Positions 47,384 through 57,420 of a stretch of DNA of 64,000 bases are shown one piece after another. The stretch comes from Trichomonas vaginalis G3. Taxonomy: Eukaryota; Parabasalia; Trichomonadida; Trichomonadidae. Within the stretch, counting starts at the first letter, position 1. Each line of letters starts with the position of its first letter. A model generated the notes under the pieces. That model was not told the DNA's origin and searched no databases. It saw only the letters and a program-made list of their open reading frames with translations. The position numbers and the translations under genes are program-made. Where the stretch lies: contig NC_067203.1 of assembly GCF_026262505.1 (NCBI RefSeq), positions 23,479,411-23,543,410 of the forward strand, given 5' to 3'.

Positions 47384-47552
47384 CTGTACACTGATTTTAA
47401 TTTTCATTTCCAGTCACTTTACTTATTATTTTTTCTTTTTTTTCATTTTAATTATAAATTATTTCATAATACGTTTATTTACGTTACCATTTTCTTTATT
47501 CTTTTGAATTCCATACTAGACACTTATAGAATATTTTGATTGTTAACGTACT

Positions 47553-47560
47553 TCATTAGA
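47553..47560 (+). promoter_or_regulatory. Host-type initiator of the DDE transposase gene
   Basis: TCATTAGA abuts the ATG at 47561, matching the trichomonad Inr and fixing the start after an in-frame TTG. Confidence 0.65.
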
Positions 47561-48403
47561 ATGAATCCTTACAAAGGGTATGTCGATCGAATTTACCTAA
47601 TTGGTATTTCCAATCAGATTGAAGAAGGTAAAATGACATGGGAAGAAGCTTGCACCCATGTTCCCATCGCCCCAACCCTTCAATCAAATGATTTCAAATA
47701 TTTAGATGTTTCAAAATCTTTTTTACAAAATCAATTTAGCTTACAGAATATCCCATTGCCTAAAGGCAAGAAAGGTCGTAGGGTCAATCCCTACGACCAA
47801 ATCAAAGCTCTTGCTGTGATACATGACCACTGGGCCTTTCCCTGTGGTCAAACAAAACAATGGAAACGTTTGAAATTACAACAAATTGATGTATCTTATA
47901 GAGAAGTACGCAGATACTTCAAAGAAAATCATTTCACCAAGACGCGATTAGAGCATGCCGGGCCAGAAACAGCAGTAAGATATTGGGCGCTTTCACCCAA
48001 TCTTATCTGGCACGCAGATGTTCATTATTTTAGGGGTGTTCGTGGCCAGTATATTTATGGCATAATCGACGATTTTAGCCGCAAAGTCCTAGCGTGTATA
48101 CAAATACCAGATATGCTGGCAGCGACGACAGCGAACGTTGCGGCTTCCGCCTTCATTGAATTTGGCGCCCCTTATTGTTTCTGGACCGACAACGGTTCAG
48201 AAAATAGGGGCGCCTTTCAAGATCTACTTGATCTTTGGGGCGTCCAATGGCGGCATACAGACTCTCATTCTCCCTACCAAAATGGGAAGATTGAGAGATT
48301 CTGGCCGACATTGGAGCGCTGCCAAAGCATTCAGGCTATTCCTGCCTTTATTTGGGAGTACAATAATAACACACCGCATGAAGATCTCCCAATTAATCCA
48401 TAA
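47561..48403 (+). CDS. DDE (rve-type) transposase/integrase
   Basis: 280-aa protein with an N-terminal helix-turn-helix-like half (about 1-135) and an integrase-core domain: Asp153 in WHADVHYF, Asp210 in FWTDNGSE and Glu245 in NGKIERFWP, with 34 residues between the last two. IIDDFSRKVLA and HSPYQNGK are typical of IS3/IS481-like and related rve transposases. The family is uncertain; no terminal repeats could be fixed. Codon use is richer in GC than neighbours (GCC, GGC, CGC), which suggests later arrival. The frame looks whole. A 10-bp perfect inverted repeat lies inside it at 47774-47798. Confidence 0.82.
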   Translation: MNPYKGYVDRIYLIGISNQIEEGKMTWEEACTHVPIAPTLQSNDFKYLDVSKSFLQNQFSLQNIPLPKGKKGRRVNPYDQIKALAVIHDHWAFPCGQTKQWKRLKLQQIDVSYREVRRYFKENHFTKTRLEHAGPETAVRYWALSPNLIWHADVHYFRGVRGQYIYGIIDDFSRKVLACIQIPDMLAATTANVAASAFIEFGAPYCFWTDNGSENRGAFQDLLDLWGVQWRHTDSHSPYQNGKIERFWPTLERCQSIQAIPAFIWEYNNNTPHEDLPINP

Positions 48404-48427
48404 TTAATATACCTATCAAGGGTACGG

Positions 48428-48446
48428 AGGCACTGCGCGCCTCCTT
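48428..48446. repeat. GC-rich hairpin after the transposase gene
   Basis: ggaggc-actgcgc-gcctcc, a 6-bp GC stem about 25 bases after the stop codon. It may mark a terminator or element end. Confidence 0.5.
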
Positions 48447-48763
48447 ACTCATTATATGTGAATTTGACACTTTACAAAACCGCTAACGTATATTTTACAA
48501 CACAAACACAATATTAACCTAACCTTAAATATTTACAAAACCACCAACCACTTCACCTCACTAATGTAAAAAATAAACGTTCTCACTTACAAAAGTATTG
48601 CAACTCCTCCCATTGCTGTGCTTCACATAACAGCTCATAATCTTCTGACTCACTTTCTTCTTCATATAGGTCAAAATTACTGTCAAAATAAATGTTAGTA
48701 AGTTTTGACAAAGCTAATGATATCACCACCCTCACACGTATAAAACATAGTGCAAAAATAAAT

Positions 48764-48892
48764 TTAGGGTAGAAGGTTAGATCTAACCCGATATCTAACC
48801 CGATAACTAACCTTGTGAATTTACACCAAAAATAAATTTAGGGTAGAAGGTTAGATCTAACCCGATATCTAACCTCTTTTCTACCCTGTTGA
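48764..48892 (+). repeat. Two copies of a palindromic gggtaga/ggttagatctaacc repeat
   Basis: The perfect 14-bp palindrome GGTTAGATCTAACC occurs at 48775-48788 and 48849-48862, each inside agggtagaa...ttctaccct-type longer inverted repeats. Further copies occur at 54803-54852 and 55249-55300, on the other side of the element core. Confidence 0.8.
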
Positions 48893-48902
48893 ATTCATTG
48901 CT

Positions 48903-49139
48903 TTATAACTCTCTTCCTTTCTCCAACTCTTCTAGCTTCTTCTTAAGTTCAGCAATGTTGTCCTCATGAAGTTTAATCTTTCTCAAAATTCCTTCTTTAT
49001 CTAATGGTTGCTTTATCTTTCTAAACTGAACTCTACCATCTTTCATTTGATGAACGTAAAAACCTTCTGGAATAGTTCCTGATTTAATGTATTCTACCAA
49101 AAACTTTTGTTTCATTGCTTCAGTGACTTTAGTCGTCAT
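48903..49139 (-). CDS. Small coiled-coil protein, 78 aa
   Basis: 78-aa protein beginning MTTKVTEAMKQKFLVEYIKS. A short beta-like middle (GFYVHQMKDGRVQFRKI) is followed by a Leu/Lys/Glu heptad tail (KIKLHEDNIAELKKKLEELE) that should form a coiled coil and dimerise. Unknown function; it is the outermost gene of the second element. Confidence 0.5.
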   Translation of the reverse strand: MTTKVTEAMKQKFLVEYIKSGTIPEGFYVHQMKDGRVQFRKIKQPLDKEGILRKIKLHEDNIAELKKKLEELEKGREL

Positions 49140-49551
49140 TTTACTCTAAGGTGAAGCTAGCACAGCGATAATGGATTTCATGACTTTTTAGTATTTCATG
49201 CAATCTTAACAGATAGCCTTACAAGTACTTCCAGTGTCCCTAGCTGTCCCTCCTTTTTATATAACTCCATGACATTTATAATCTCGCGAAACTTAACAGG
49301 TAGCATAACAGATTAAAATCAGATGAGGTTTTGAACCAAAATTTCTAAGCAACGTTGTCAAGGATTTTGAGGAACTAGGGACAGAGTGTGGCAAAGTCCA
49401 AGATTTAATTTATCTTCATCTGTTTCATCAGCTATCTCATCTAATATGCCAATATTTTATTCATAACTCGTGGCAAACTCACTAACTTTCGTTATGTTCA
49501 TCTGCATGCTTCATCTGATAGAAAGTATGACTTTCATTAACTCTGTGAGAT

Positions 49552-49830
49552 AATGAAAACTACTAGGGACAGAGACCATGGCAAAGTTTATGACTTTCAT
49601 TATTTCCAGAACTTAATGAAAACTACTAGGGACAGAGACCATGGCAAAGTTCATGATTTAATTTATTCTCTCACTAACAACAAACACAAACTCCAACACT
49701 AACATCAAGTACTAACTTCAGCACAAATGACAAACGCTAACAACAAACACAAACTCCAACACTAACATCAAGTACTAACTTCAGCACAAATGACAAACGC
49801 TAACAACAAACACAAACTCCAACACTAACG
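49552..49830 (+). repeat. Two tandem repeats of 63-bp period
   Basis: aatgaaaactactagggaca occurs at 49552 and 49615 (period 63). A different unit, caacaaacacaaactccaac, recurs near 49678, 49741 and 49804 (again period 63). Both arrays lie just downstream of the helicase. Confidence 0.8.
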
Positions 49831-51133
49831 ACAAAAATAAATGTCCTCACTTCTTAACAAAGTAATATGTGCTTCTTACACCACCATAGCTCAAACGTTT
49901 CTTTTCAAACATCGATTGAAACTTATTTTGAGCCATTGGCTTTAGTCTCTTTTTCTTCAAATACGCCAAGAAATCTTCTTCACATCTTTTCACTTCATAG
50001 CCTTCTTTAAACTCCTCCTTGTTAAGTTCTATGAAATTCTTTATATCATTCTTTGTTGCAATGGCTTCTTCACGAACGACATCGTGAACTATTTCATCAT
50101 TGCATTCATGTATGACCTCCTCACTGTTCTCATGAACTATTTCAACACTGTTCTCATGAACGACCTCCTTACTGTCTTTCATAAGCGTTTCAAAGTCTCC
50201 TTTACTCATTACTTCAATCTCATGCTGTTCACAGTAGTACTTAAACTCACTGTATATGTCTTTGTTGTATGTTATATTGCTTCCCATGTACTCCATGAAT
50301 TTTTCAAGCACTTCCTCATAATTCACTGTTTCTTTCTTTCCACGACCTTCTAATATCATACTTGCTTCGTAAATATAACTTCTTGCAGAACCGTCTCGCT
50401 TTCTACTTCTCTTCACAAATTCTCTCATCTTGCCGCCAAATACATTTGAACTACATGCAAAGAATTCATTCTCCTTCGCAAATTCTTTATATCTTCTGTA
50501 GCACTCTGTACAATTCCATCCGGATACAAACTTTTCATAGAACTCCTCGTAAAACATTTGGTAAGGTGTTTTGTTCATTTCGATGAGTTCTTGTTTAGCC
50601 CTGGTGAATGGTATCTTCCTTACATCAAATTCACTTAAATCTTTCTTCATGAAGTACGTCAGTAAGTTTGAATAAAACTCTTCATTAAAGCTTTCAATGA
50701 GATTTGAGAAATATTCGTAATTTCCTTTGTATCTGCTGCTTACGTCAATGACAACAAATCTTCTGTCGTCTTTGTCAATCTTTACTGAGTTGAAGTTGTT
50801 AGATATCATGATGATATTACAAACATTCTCTATCTTTCTTACTGGCTGACACTTCTGATTTAAGTCCAACTGAGTCTCTGTTACTATTGACTTTAGTGCG
50901 TCGTGGTTCATGACCTTAGACGTATCGCATGAGCTTAGTTCATTGCATACGATGAGCATCATGTTCTCAATAGCAGCATTGAATCTACCAACCACATTCT
51001 CTATTGACGTTATATAGGGTGTCCAAAGGTGCGTTTAGCACAGCGCTCTATATGAGACTATTAAAGGAGATATATGCTGATTATAAATATATAATAAAAA
51101 ATATGAATATATGTATATGATGAGTATGTTGTA

Positions 51134-51220
51134 TTTTGGCGCCATGCCGGGATATAAAATGAATTTTGAGACAAGAGGCGGTTTCGCGGGAAATTTTGGC
51201 GGGATTTTTTTCATTTTTTT
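51134..51220 (+). promoter_or_regulatory. Mariner transposase promoter: E2F-like sites and host-type initiator
   Basis: TTTTGGCGCC at 51134-51143, TTTCGCGGGAAA at 51182-51193 and TTTTGGCGGGA at 51194-51204 all match the E2F/DP consensus. TCATTTTTTT at 51211-51220 is a strong trichomonad Inr ending one base before the ATG at 51222. Confidence 0.65.
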
Positions 51221-51221
51221 A

Positions 51222-52238
51222 ATGAATCATAAAGAAAACATCCTCGCTCTTGCAAAAAAATGCAAAGACTGTAAAAAAATCTACGAGACATTGGTAAAAT
51301 GCTTCGGTATGGATGCTCCTAGCTATTCCACTGTAACGTATCATGTTAGGATGTATCACTTCATGAACAAAAAGGCGCCCATCATAAAAATTGACAAAAA
51401 ATCGCCGGATCAAAGAAAAATCAAAGCAATTCTTCAAGTGCTAGATGAAGACCCAAGAGCATCACTCAGAAGGATAGAGGAGATGACAAAGATACCACGT
51501 ACAACAGTCAGTTATTATCTGCACAATTATTTGAACTACAAACTAGCGTATACACGTTGGGTTCCGCACAACCTTAATTCAGTTCAAAAAAAATCTAGAG
51601 TCCAATCTTCGAAAGAGCTCCTCTCTATATTGGGTGCGTATCAATCCAAGAAGTTTCGCTTTTTAGTAACAGGGGACGAGTCTTGGTTTCAATATGCAAC
51701 AGAAGCCAAAATCATGTGGATCCCGAAGGATGAAAATCCGCAAACATTCCCGAAGAAAAAAATTGACACACCAATGATGATGTTGTCGGTTTTTTGGGGC
51801 GTGAATGGCATCATCGCAATTGATATTCTTCAAAAACCTAATACGATGAATGCTCAGTATCTAATTGACAATGTTCTTACTCAAATTATCAATTCTGATG
51901 AGTTTGAGAAATCCAAACAACAAAAACAAAAGTTTGCAATTCATTTTGATAATTCAAGAGTTCACAAAAGTCATAAGGTAATGAATTACTTGGTGGAAAA
52001 CAAAGTCAAAGTTGTTCCAAACCCAATTTATTCACCTGATATTGCACCCTCTGACTTTTATTTATTCGGCACGCTAAAAAAGAGAGCTGAAGGACGCGAA
52101 TTCGCGAGTCCAGATGATCTTGAAAATTTTGTAAGAGAGCAATTTGAGCAATTTTCTCATGATGATTTAAAGCGTGTCTTTCAGGCCTGGATCGATCGCT
52201 GCGAACGCGTGATTGAATCCAATGGTGATTATATTTAA
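51222..52238 (+). CDS. Mariner transposase (DD34D)
   Basis: 338-aa transposase, full length for the family. The N-terminal half has paired helix-turn-helix segments (about 5-110, with SLRRIEEMTKIPRTTVSYYL), then the mariner linker WVPHNL (113-118). The catalytic acids are Asp152 in VTGDESWF, Asp243 in IHFDNSRVH and Asp278 in YSPDIAPSDFYLF. The gap between the last two is exactly 34 residues, the mariner DD34D signature. The start at 51222 is chosen over an ATG-like start 37 codons earlier because a canonical initiator lies directly before it and the length then fits the family. No break is seen. Confidence 0.95.
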   Translation: MNHKENILALAKKCKDCKKIYETLVKCFGMDAPSYSTVTYHVRMYHFMNKKAPIIKIDKKSPDQRKIKAILQVLDEDPRASLRRIEEMTKIPRTTVSYYLHNYLNYKLAYTRWVPHNLNSVQKKSRVQSSKELLSILGAYQSKKFRFLVTGDESWFQYATEAKIMWIPKDENPQTFPKKKIDTPMMMLSVFWGVNGIIAIDILQKPNTMNAQYLIDNVLTQIINSDEFEKSKQQKQKFAIHFDNSRVHKSHKVMNYLVENKVKVVPNPIYSPDIAPSDFYLFGTLKKRAEGREFASPDDLENFVREQFEQFSHDDLKRVFQAWIDRCERVIESNGDYI

Positions 52239-53780
52239 ATAAACTTTATATATATGTAACTTGTTTATTTCTATTCGCAGTATTCAGGTTTGTGCTAAAC
52301 ACACCTTTGGACACCCTATATTATTGTTGGCGTACTTGCTAATGAGCTCGCATAGAACATTACTAAGTACATTCTTACCAGTTCCTTGCTTTCCTGTTAA
52401 CAAAAGTACTGTTCCAGTCTTTCCACAAGGATTTTGAATGATGTAGGCGAACCAGTTCAAAACATACTCATAAAGCTCTTCATCCTCATTACATATGACA
52501 TCGTGAACATGTTTCAAATATCCTTCAATAATGCTTTCATCTACTTCATTCAGTACCTCATACTCATATCCTCTGAAATAGCTGTAAATGTCATCTCTTT
52601 CGTCAAAGAATCTCATGCCTGACTTCATAAGATAGTTCTTGTTCTGACCCGCTTCATAAATCATCAGTGCGTTCACATCCTTCTCTTCAATACGTCCTAC
52701 ATAAACACTCTTCATGAGCTTATTGAATTCCTTGCTATCTACTGACACAAGTGTTGTTGTGTCTCGTATTCCATCATAATCTTTCACTAGATATGTCATA
52801 CGTGCTCCGTCAATAACGACAACACATCTTCTTAAGTCATTTATAACACTAGCTATGTCAATACCTTCTTCACTCATGTACTTATTTCTCCTCAAGTCCT
52901 TTAGTGTGAAAGTGTCTCTAAGTTCTATTTCAAGCAATTCATTTACACATCCTTTGCAATACTTCTCTATAAAATATTTCTGTCGTTCTTTACTAAGTTT
53001 CTTAACAGCTCTGAAGAACCATGTGTTTTGACTCAAACATCCTTCACAACTTCTCTCATTCATTCCTAGTTCTTTCATGTCATTATCTTCAACCTCTATG
53101 GTCTCATTGACTAAGGTCAAAGGGTTCTTAGTCATTGCTGGTCTTATCTGAAACAATGTTTGTGCAACAGGTTTAACTAGTTCAGCAACGTCCTTCCTTA
53201 ATATGAATAGCTGTTTCCACTCATCTTTGCTAACAGTTCTTTCATAACCACTGACAGTAATGATTTCATTTGCTGACTTTAGACACTTATGTTCTATCAT
53301 TTGTATTGCTTTTGTGTAAGGCTTTCGTGAGCATAGGTTGTATATGTCATTCCTGCAATGTTCATTCATGCCAATAGTACTAAATCCTTTCTTTGCTGTT
53401 GAGTGCATAATATCCATTAGTTCCTGTGTTCGTATTGCTGTCTCATAAAATACAACAAGACCTTTGTCATCTATGACGTACTTACCGAAAACATTGCTTA
53501 TATTCTTTAACCATGAAATAACATCTTCATTCATGCTGTCAAACATGAAGTAAGGTCTTACATACTCTTCACTTATAAGATACTCCACAAAATACTTGTT
53601 AAGCTCTATGTCCTCGTGAGCGATTTCATTAGGTTTGATATTAGTTCCTTTTGTCATTGCTGTCATGTACTTCACTCTCATAGTTCCTTTCAATAGCGTA
53701 AAAATACTTCATTGTTTCATAACTGCTCTAAATTCTGTTCAAAATTCGTACAACATAACTTTTAACATTAGTGAAAGAAC

Positions 53781-54485
53781 ATGAGCGAAACAACAACATC
53801 TAACATTACAGAAGAAGTCAATGACAATGCCGATGAAAACATTACAGAAGGAGCTAGTGAAAATATTGACGAGTTCAGTGAGGAAGAAGATATTGAAGAC
53901 GTCAATGAGAACGTTAGTGGGGAACAAACTCAATGGGAAACATTGAGAAATCATGAAGATTATGAGATTTGTACGACATATCCTTTTACTATTCGTCGAA
54001 AGAAAGACAAACATATTATGAGTGAATGCTTAAATAATTATGGTTATATTGTGCTTAGTTTAAACAACAAAATGCATTTAAAGCATAGAATTATTGCAGA
54101 ACAGTGGATTGAAAATCCAAACAATTTGAAAGAAATAGACCATATAAATCATGATAGAACGGACAACAGAATCTCAAACCTTCGTTGGTGTTCTAGATCT
54201 GAAAACAATAGAAATAAAAGCAAGTATGGCGATATAGTTTATGAGTTCGTTGATGAAATATCTGACGAAGCTGTTGAAATAACAGCTTATGGTAAGCATT
54301 CGTTTGAGTTCTACTACTATGTTGAGAATGAAGACGCATTCTATTATTATACAGGTCTTAACTATCGAAAACTTCATATAAACTTTACAAAAACAGGTGC
54401 TGCTTATGTTTGTATGATAGATACAGAAAACAAGAGTGTAATTTTATTCATAAACAAATTCAAACGCTTGTACGGCTTCATGTAG
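53781..54485 (+). CDS. HNH homing-type endonuclease with NUMOD-like start
   Basis: 234-aa protein. The acidic N-terminus (about 1-50, Asn/Glu/Asp-rich) is followed by a NUMOD4-like stretch WETLRNHEDYEICTTYPF (50-67) and an HNH_3 domain (about 85-145): GYIVLSLNNKMHLKHRIIAE, EIDHINHDRTDNRISNLRW and SRSENNRNKS. The His of KHRI, the DHIN pair and the NL/N residues of the HNH fold are present, so it should cut DNA. The C-terminal ~80 residues (AYGKHSFEFYYYVENEDAFY) are an unassigned beta-rich domain. It lies divergently beside the helicase and may help spread the segment. Confidence 0.85.
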   Translation: MSETTTSNITEEVNDNADENITEGASENIDEFSEEEDIEDVNENVSGEQTQWETLRNHEDYEICTTYPFTIRRKKDKHIMSECLNNYGYIVLSLNNKMHLKHRIIAEQWIENPNNLKEIDHINHDRTDNRISNLRWCSRSENNRNKSKYGDIVYEFVDEISDEAVEITAYGKHSFEFYYYVENEDAFYYYTGLNYRKLHINFTKTGAAYVCMIDTENKSVILFINKFKRLYGFM

Positions 54486-54584
54486 GACAAACATTATTAT
54501 TCAACACTAACGCCAACACTTAGGACAAACATTCATGACTAACATTACTGTATAACATAGACACTAACTGCATCGAAACTAAAC

Positions 54585-54775
54585 ATAAACACCTTGTCAA
54601 AACTTCTTCGTATATGTTTTGTCAAAACTTCATCGTAAATGCTTTGTCATGACTTCATCGTAAATGCTTTGTCAAACTGCATCGAAACTAAACATAAACA
54701 CTTTGTCATGATTTCATCGTAAATGTTTTGTCAAACTGCATCATAAATGCTTTGTCATGATTTCATCGTAATGAG
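54585..54775 (+). repeat. Short 25-bp minisatellite block
   Basis: A few copies of the ttttgtcaaaacttcatcgt / tgctttgtcatgatttcatc unit that forms the large array at 55500-57420, here separated from it by the KilA-N remnant. Confidence 0.8.
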
Positions 54776-54802
54776 TGTAAATGACCCAAAAATATATTTT
54801 AG

Positions 54803-54852
54803 GGTAGATGGGTAGATCTAACCCGATAACTACCCTCTTTTCTACCCTCTTG
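54803..54852 (+). repeat. Palindromic gggtaga repeat, third copy
   Basis: agggtagatgggtagatcta...ctaccctcttttctacc, in the same orientation as the pair at 48764-48892. Confidence 0.75.
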
Positions 54853-54929
54853 AATTTTCATGAATTTTCATGAATTTTATATATTAATGTTTTCGTTAAG
54901 CCACTTTGTGCCGTCAGTCAGTCAGTCAG

Positions 54930-54955
54930 GACCTTCGGTCTTGGCGCTTTGCGCC
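54930..54955. repeat. Mini-hairpin pair 7, in the second element
   Basis: gacc-ttc-ggtc (54930-54940) and ggcgc-ttt-gcgcc (54943-54955), next to a gtca triplet repeat. Same design as those of the first element. Confidence 0.75.
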
Positions 54956-54958
54956 GTC

Positions 54959-55230
54959 AGTTTAGGAAAGACTTTAGAAAGTTGTTGGAAAATAAGTCCT
55001 GGGAAGAGTATTATAAGGCATTTTGTGAAGAATATAGCAACAGTCCGAATTCCGGCGGTTGTTTTTTATACAAAATTCATGCAGGAAATTCTTGAGTTTT
55101 GGTTGAAAGAATACGGTCGAGCCAAAAGTGGCTCAACCTCAAAACAAGCATTTTATGAGCTTACTAAGGGCGTTATGAATGAATTCAAAGGTATTTACAT
55201 ACATCCTGACCTCGTTCATTTTGTTGCTGA
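54959..55230 (+). pseudogene. KilA-N gene fragment
   Basis: Plus-strand remnant with FMQEILEFWLKEYG, GSTSKQAFYELTKGVM and GIYIHPDLVHFVAEF, the later part of a KilA-N domain, nearly matching the gene at 21232-21895 in DNA. It is broken and ends in the gggtaga repeat. Confidence 0.8.
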
Positions 55231-55248
55231 ATTTACACCAAAAATAAT

Positions 55249-55345
55249 GTTTAGGGTAGATGGTTAGATCTAACCCGATAACTACCCTCTTTTCTACCCT
55301 CACGAATTTACACCAAAAATATATTTTAGGGTAGATGGTTTTTAG
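55249..55345 (+). repeat. Palindromic gggtaga repeat, further copies
   Basis: tagggtagatggttagatct...ctaccctcttttctaccct, then a truncated repeat near 55326-55340, in the same orientation as the copies at 48.8 and 54.8 kb. Confidence 0.75.
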
Positions 55346-55498
55346 GTTATTCAATAATTAATTATTTTTGAATAACTGAGGGTGTCACTACGTCACCATG
55401 TGTCACCAGGTTAATTAACTTCTCTTAAAATTACTGACAACATGACATTTTGACAACACAGCAGGATTAATGCAAAAATAAATTCCAATCATACTTTA
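55346..55498 (+). repeat. Single diverged Maverick 121-bp repeat unit
   Basis: ttcaataattaattattttt, caccatgtgtcaccaggtta and tgacaacatgacattttgac are in the order of the first element's array. They are followed by sequence like the end of its helicase gene (aaattccaatcatactttat). Confidence 0.8.
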
Positions 55499-57420
55499 TA
55501 AAGCTTCATTTACAGGTATTTCATCGTATATGTTTTGTCATGATTTCATCGTAAACACTTTGTCAAAACTTCATCGTATATGCTTTGTCAAAACTTCTTC
55601 GTAAACACTTTGTCAAAACTTCATCGTAAATGTTTTGTCATGACTTTGTCAAAACTTCATCGTAAACACTTTGTCAAAACTTCTTCGTATATGTTTTGTC
55701 ATGACTTCTTCGTAAATGTTTTGTCATGACTTCATCGTATATGTTTTGTCATGACTTCTTCGTAAATGTTTTGTCATGATTTCATCGTAAATGCTTTGTC
55801 ATGATTTCTTCATCGTAAATGTTTTGTCATGATTTCATCGTATATGTTTTGTCAAAACTTCATCGTATATGTTTTGTCATGATTTCTTCGTATATGCTTT
55901 GTCATGATTTCTTCATCGTATATGTTTTGTCATGATTTCATCGTATATGTTTTGTCAAAACTTCATCGTATATGTTTTGTCATGATTTCATCGTATATGT
56001 TTTGTCAAAACTTCATCGTATATGTTTTGTCATGATTTCTTCGTATATGCTTTGTCATGATTTCTTCATCGTATATGTTTTGTCATGATTTCATCGTATA
56101 TGTTTTGTCATGATTTCATCGTATATGTTTTGTCATGACTTCTTCGTAAATGTTTTATCATGATTTCATCGAAACTAAACATAAATGTTTTGTCATGACT
56201 TAATCGTATATGTTTTGTCATGATTTCATCGTAAATGCTTTGTTATGATTTCATCGTAAATGCTTTGTCATGATTTCTTCATCGTAAATGTTTTGTTATG
56301 ATTTCTTCGTAAATGCTTTGTCAAAACTTCATCGTATATGTTTTGTCATGACTTCTTCGTAAATGTTTTGTCATGACTTCTTCGTAAATGTTTTATCATG
56401 ATTTCATCGAAACTAAACATAAATGTTTTGTCATGACTTAATCGTATATGTTTTGTCATGATTTCATCGTAAATGCTTTGTTATGATTTCATCGTAAATG
56501 CTTTGTCATGATTTCTTCATCGTAAATGTTTTGTTATGATTTCTTCGTAAATGTTTTGTCAAAACTTCTTCGTAAATGTTTTGTCATGATTTCATCGTAT
56601 ATGTTTTGTCAAAACTTCATCGTAAATGTTTTGTCATGATTTCATCGAAACTAAACATAAATGCTTTGTCATGACTTCATCGAAACTAAACATAAACACT
56701 TTGTCAAAACTTCTTCGTAAACACTTTGTCAAAACTTCTTCGTAAACACTTTGTCAAAACTTCTTCGTAAACACTTTGTCAAAACTTCTTCGTAAACACT
56801 TTGTCAAAACTTCTTCGTAAATGTTTTGTCATGACTTCTTCGTAAATGTTTTGTCATGATTTCATCGAAACTAAACATAAATGTTTTGTCATGACTTCAT
56901 CGAAACTAAACATAAATGCTTTGTCATGACTTTGTCATGACTTCATCGTAAATGTTTTGTCATGATTTCATCGAAACTAAACATAAATGCTTTGTCATGA
57001 CTTCATCGAAACTAAACATAAACACTTTGTCAAAACTTCTTCGTAAACACTTTGTCAAAACTTCTTCGTAAACACTTTGTCAAAACTTCTTCGTAAACAC
57101 TTTGTCAAAACTTCTTCGTAAACACTTTGTCAAAACTTCTTCGTAAATGTTTTGTCATGACTTCTTCGTAAATGTTTTGTCATGATTTCATCGAAACTAA
57201 ACATAAATGTTTTGTCATGACTTCATCGAAACTAAACATAAATGCTTTGTCATGACTTTGTCATGACTTCATCGTAAATGTTTTGTCATGATTTCATCGA
57301 AACTAAACATAAATGCTTTGTCATGACTTCATCGAAACTAAACATAAACACTTTGTCAAAACTTCTTCGTAAACACTTTGTCAAAACTTCTTCGTAAACA
57401 CTTTGTCAAAACTTCTTCGT
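55499..57420 (+). repeat. 25-bp minisatellite, about 1.9 kb
   Basis: Some 70 or more units built on cactttgtcaaaacttcttc gtaaa and atgttttgtcatgatttcat cgtat, both 25 bp, intermixed, with longer variants holding catcgaaactaaacataaat. Blocks of several units are themselves duplicated (for example 56660-56950 against 56970-57330). The array ends abruptly at the truncated surface-protein gene. Confidence 0.93.

Larger units (their letters stand above)
51015..52318 (+). mobile_element. Mariner transposon, 1304 bp, apparently whole
   Basis: 28-bp terminal inverted repeats beginning TAGGGTGTCCAAAGGTG, with a single mismatch between the two ends (gcgttt versus gtgttt), flanked by a TA duplication as required for the Tc1/mariner group. 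The exact first base is ambiguous because the ends read TATA. Size and repeat length agree with the mariner family I recall from T. vaginalis (Tvmar1). It carries one intact transposase gene, so the insertion is recent and it could be mobile. Confidence 0.93.
49847..53693 (-). pseudogene. Maverick-type helicase (SF3/D5-like) interrupted by a mariner
   Basis: Minus-strand superfamily 3 helicase with an N-terminal primase-like region. Walker A GKQGTGKNVLSN is near 52370; a Walker B-like MLIVCNELSS near 50950; and a sensor block IIMISNNFNSVKIDKDDRRF near 50760-50820. It is related to the helicase of the first element. The gene is split by a 1.3-kb mariner, an insertion of one element into another. 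Its upstream half starts at 53693 with MKGTMRVKYMTAMTKGTNIK, and its downstream half ends with a Lys-rich tail. Confidence 0.85.

Noticed and set aside
55499-57420. Telomere or centromere repeat
   Set aside because: The 25-bp unit is not telomere-like, is complex and mixed, and is bordered by element genes and a coding frame; a minisatellite is the simplest reading.
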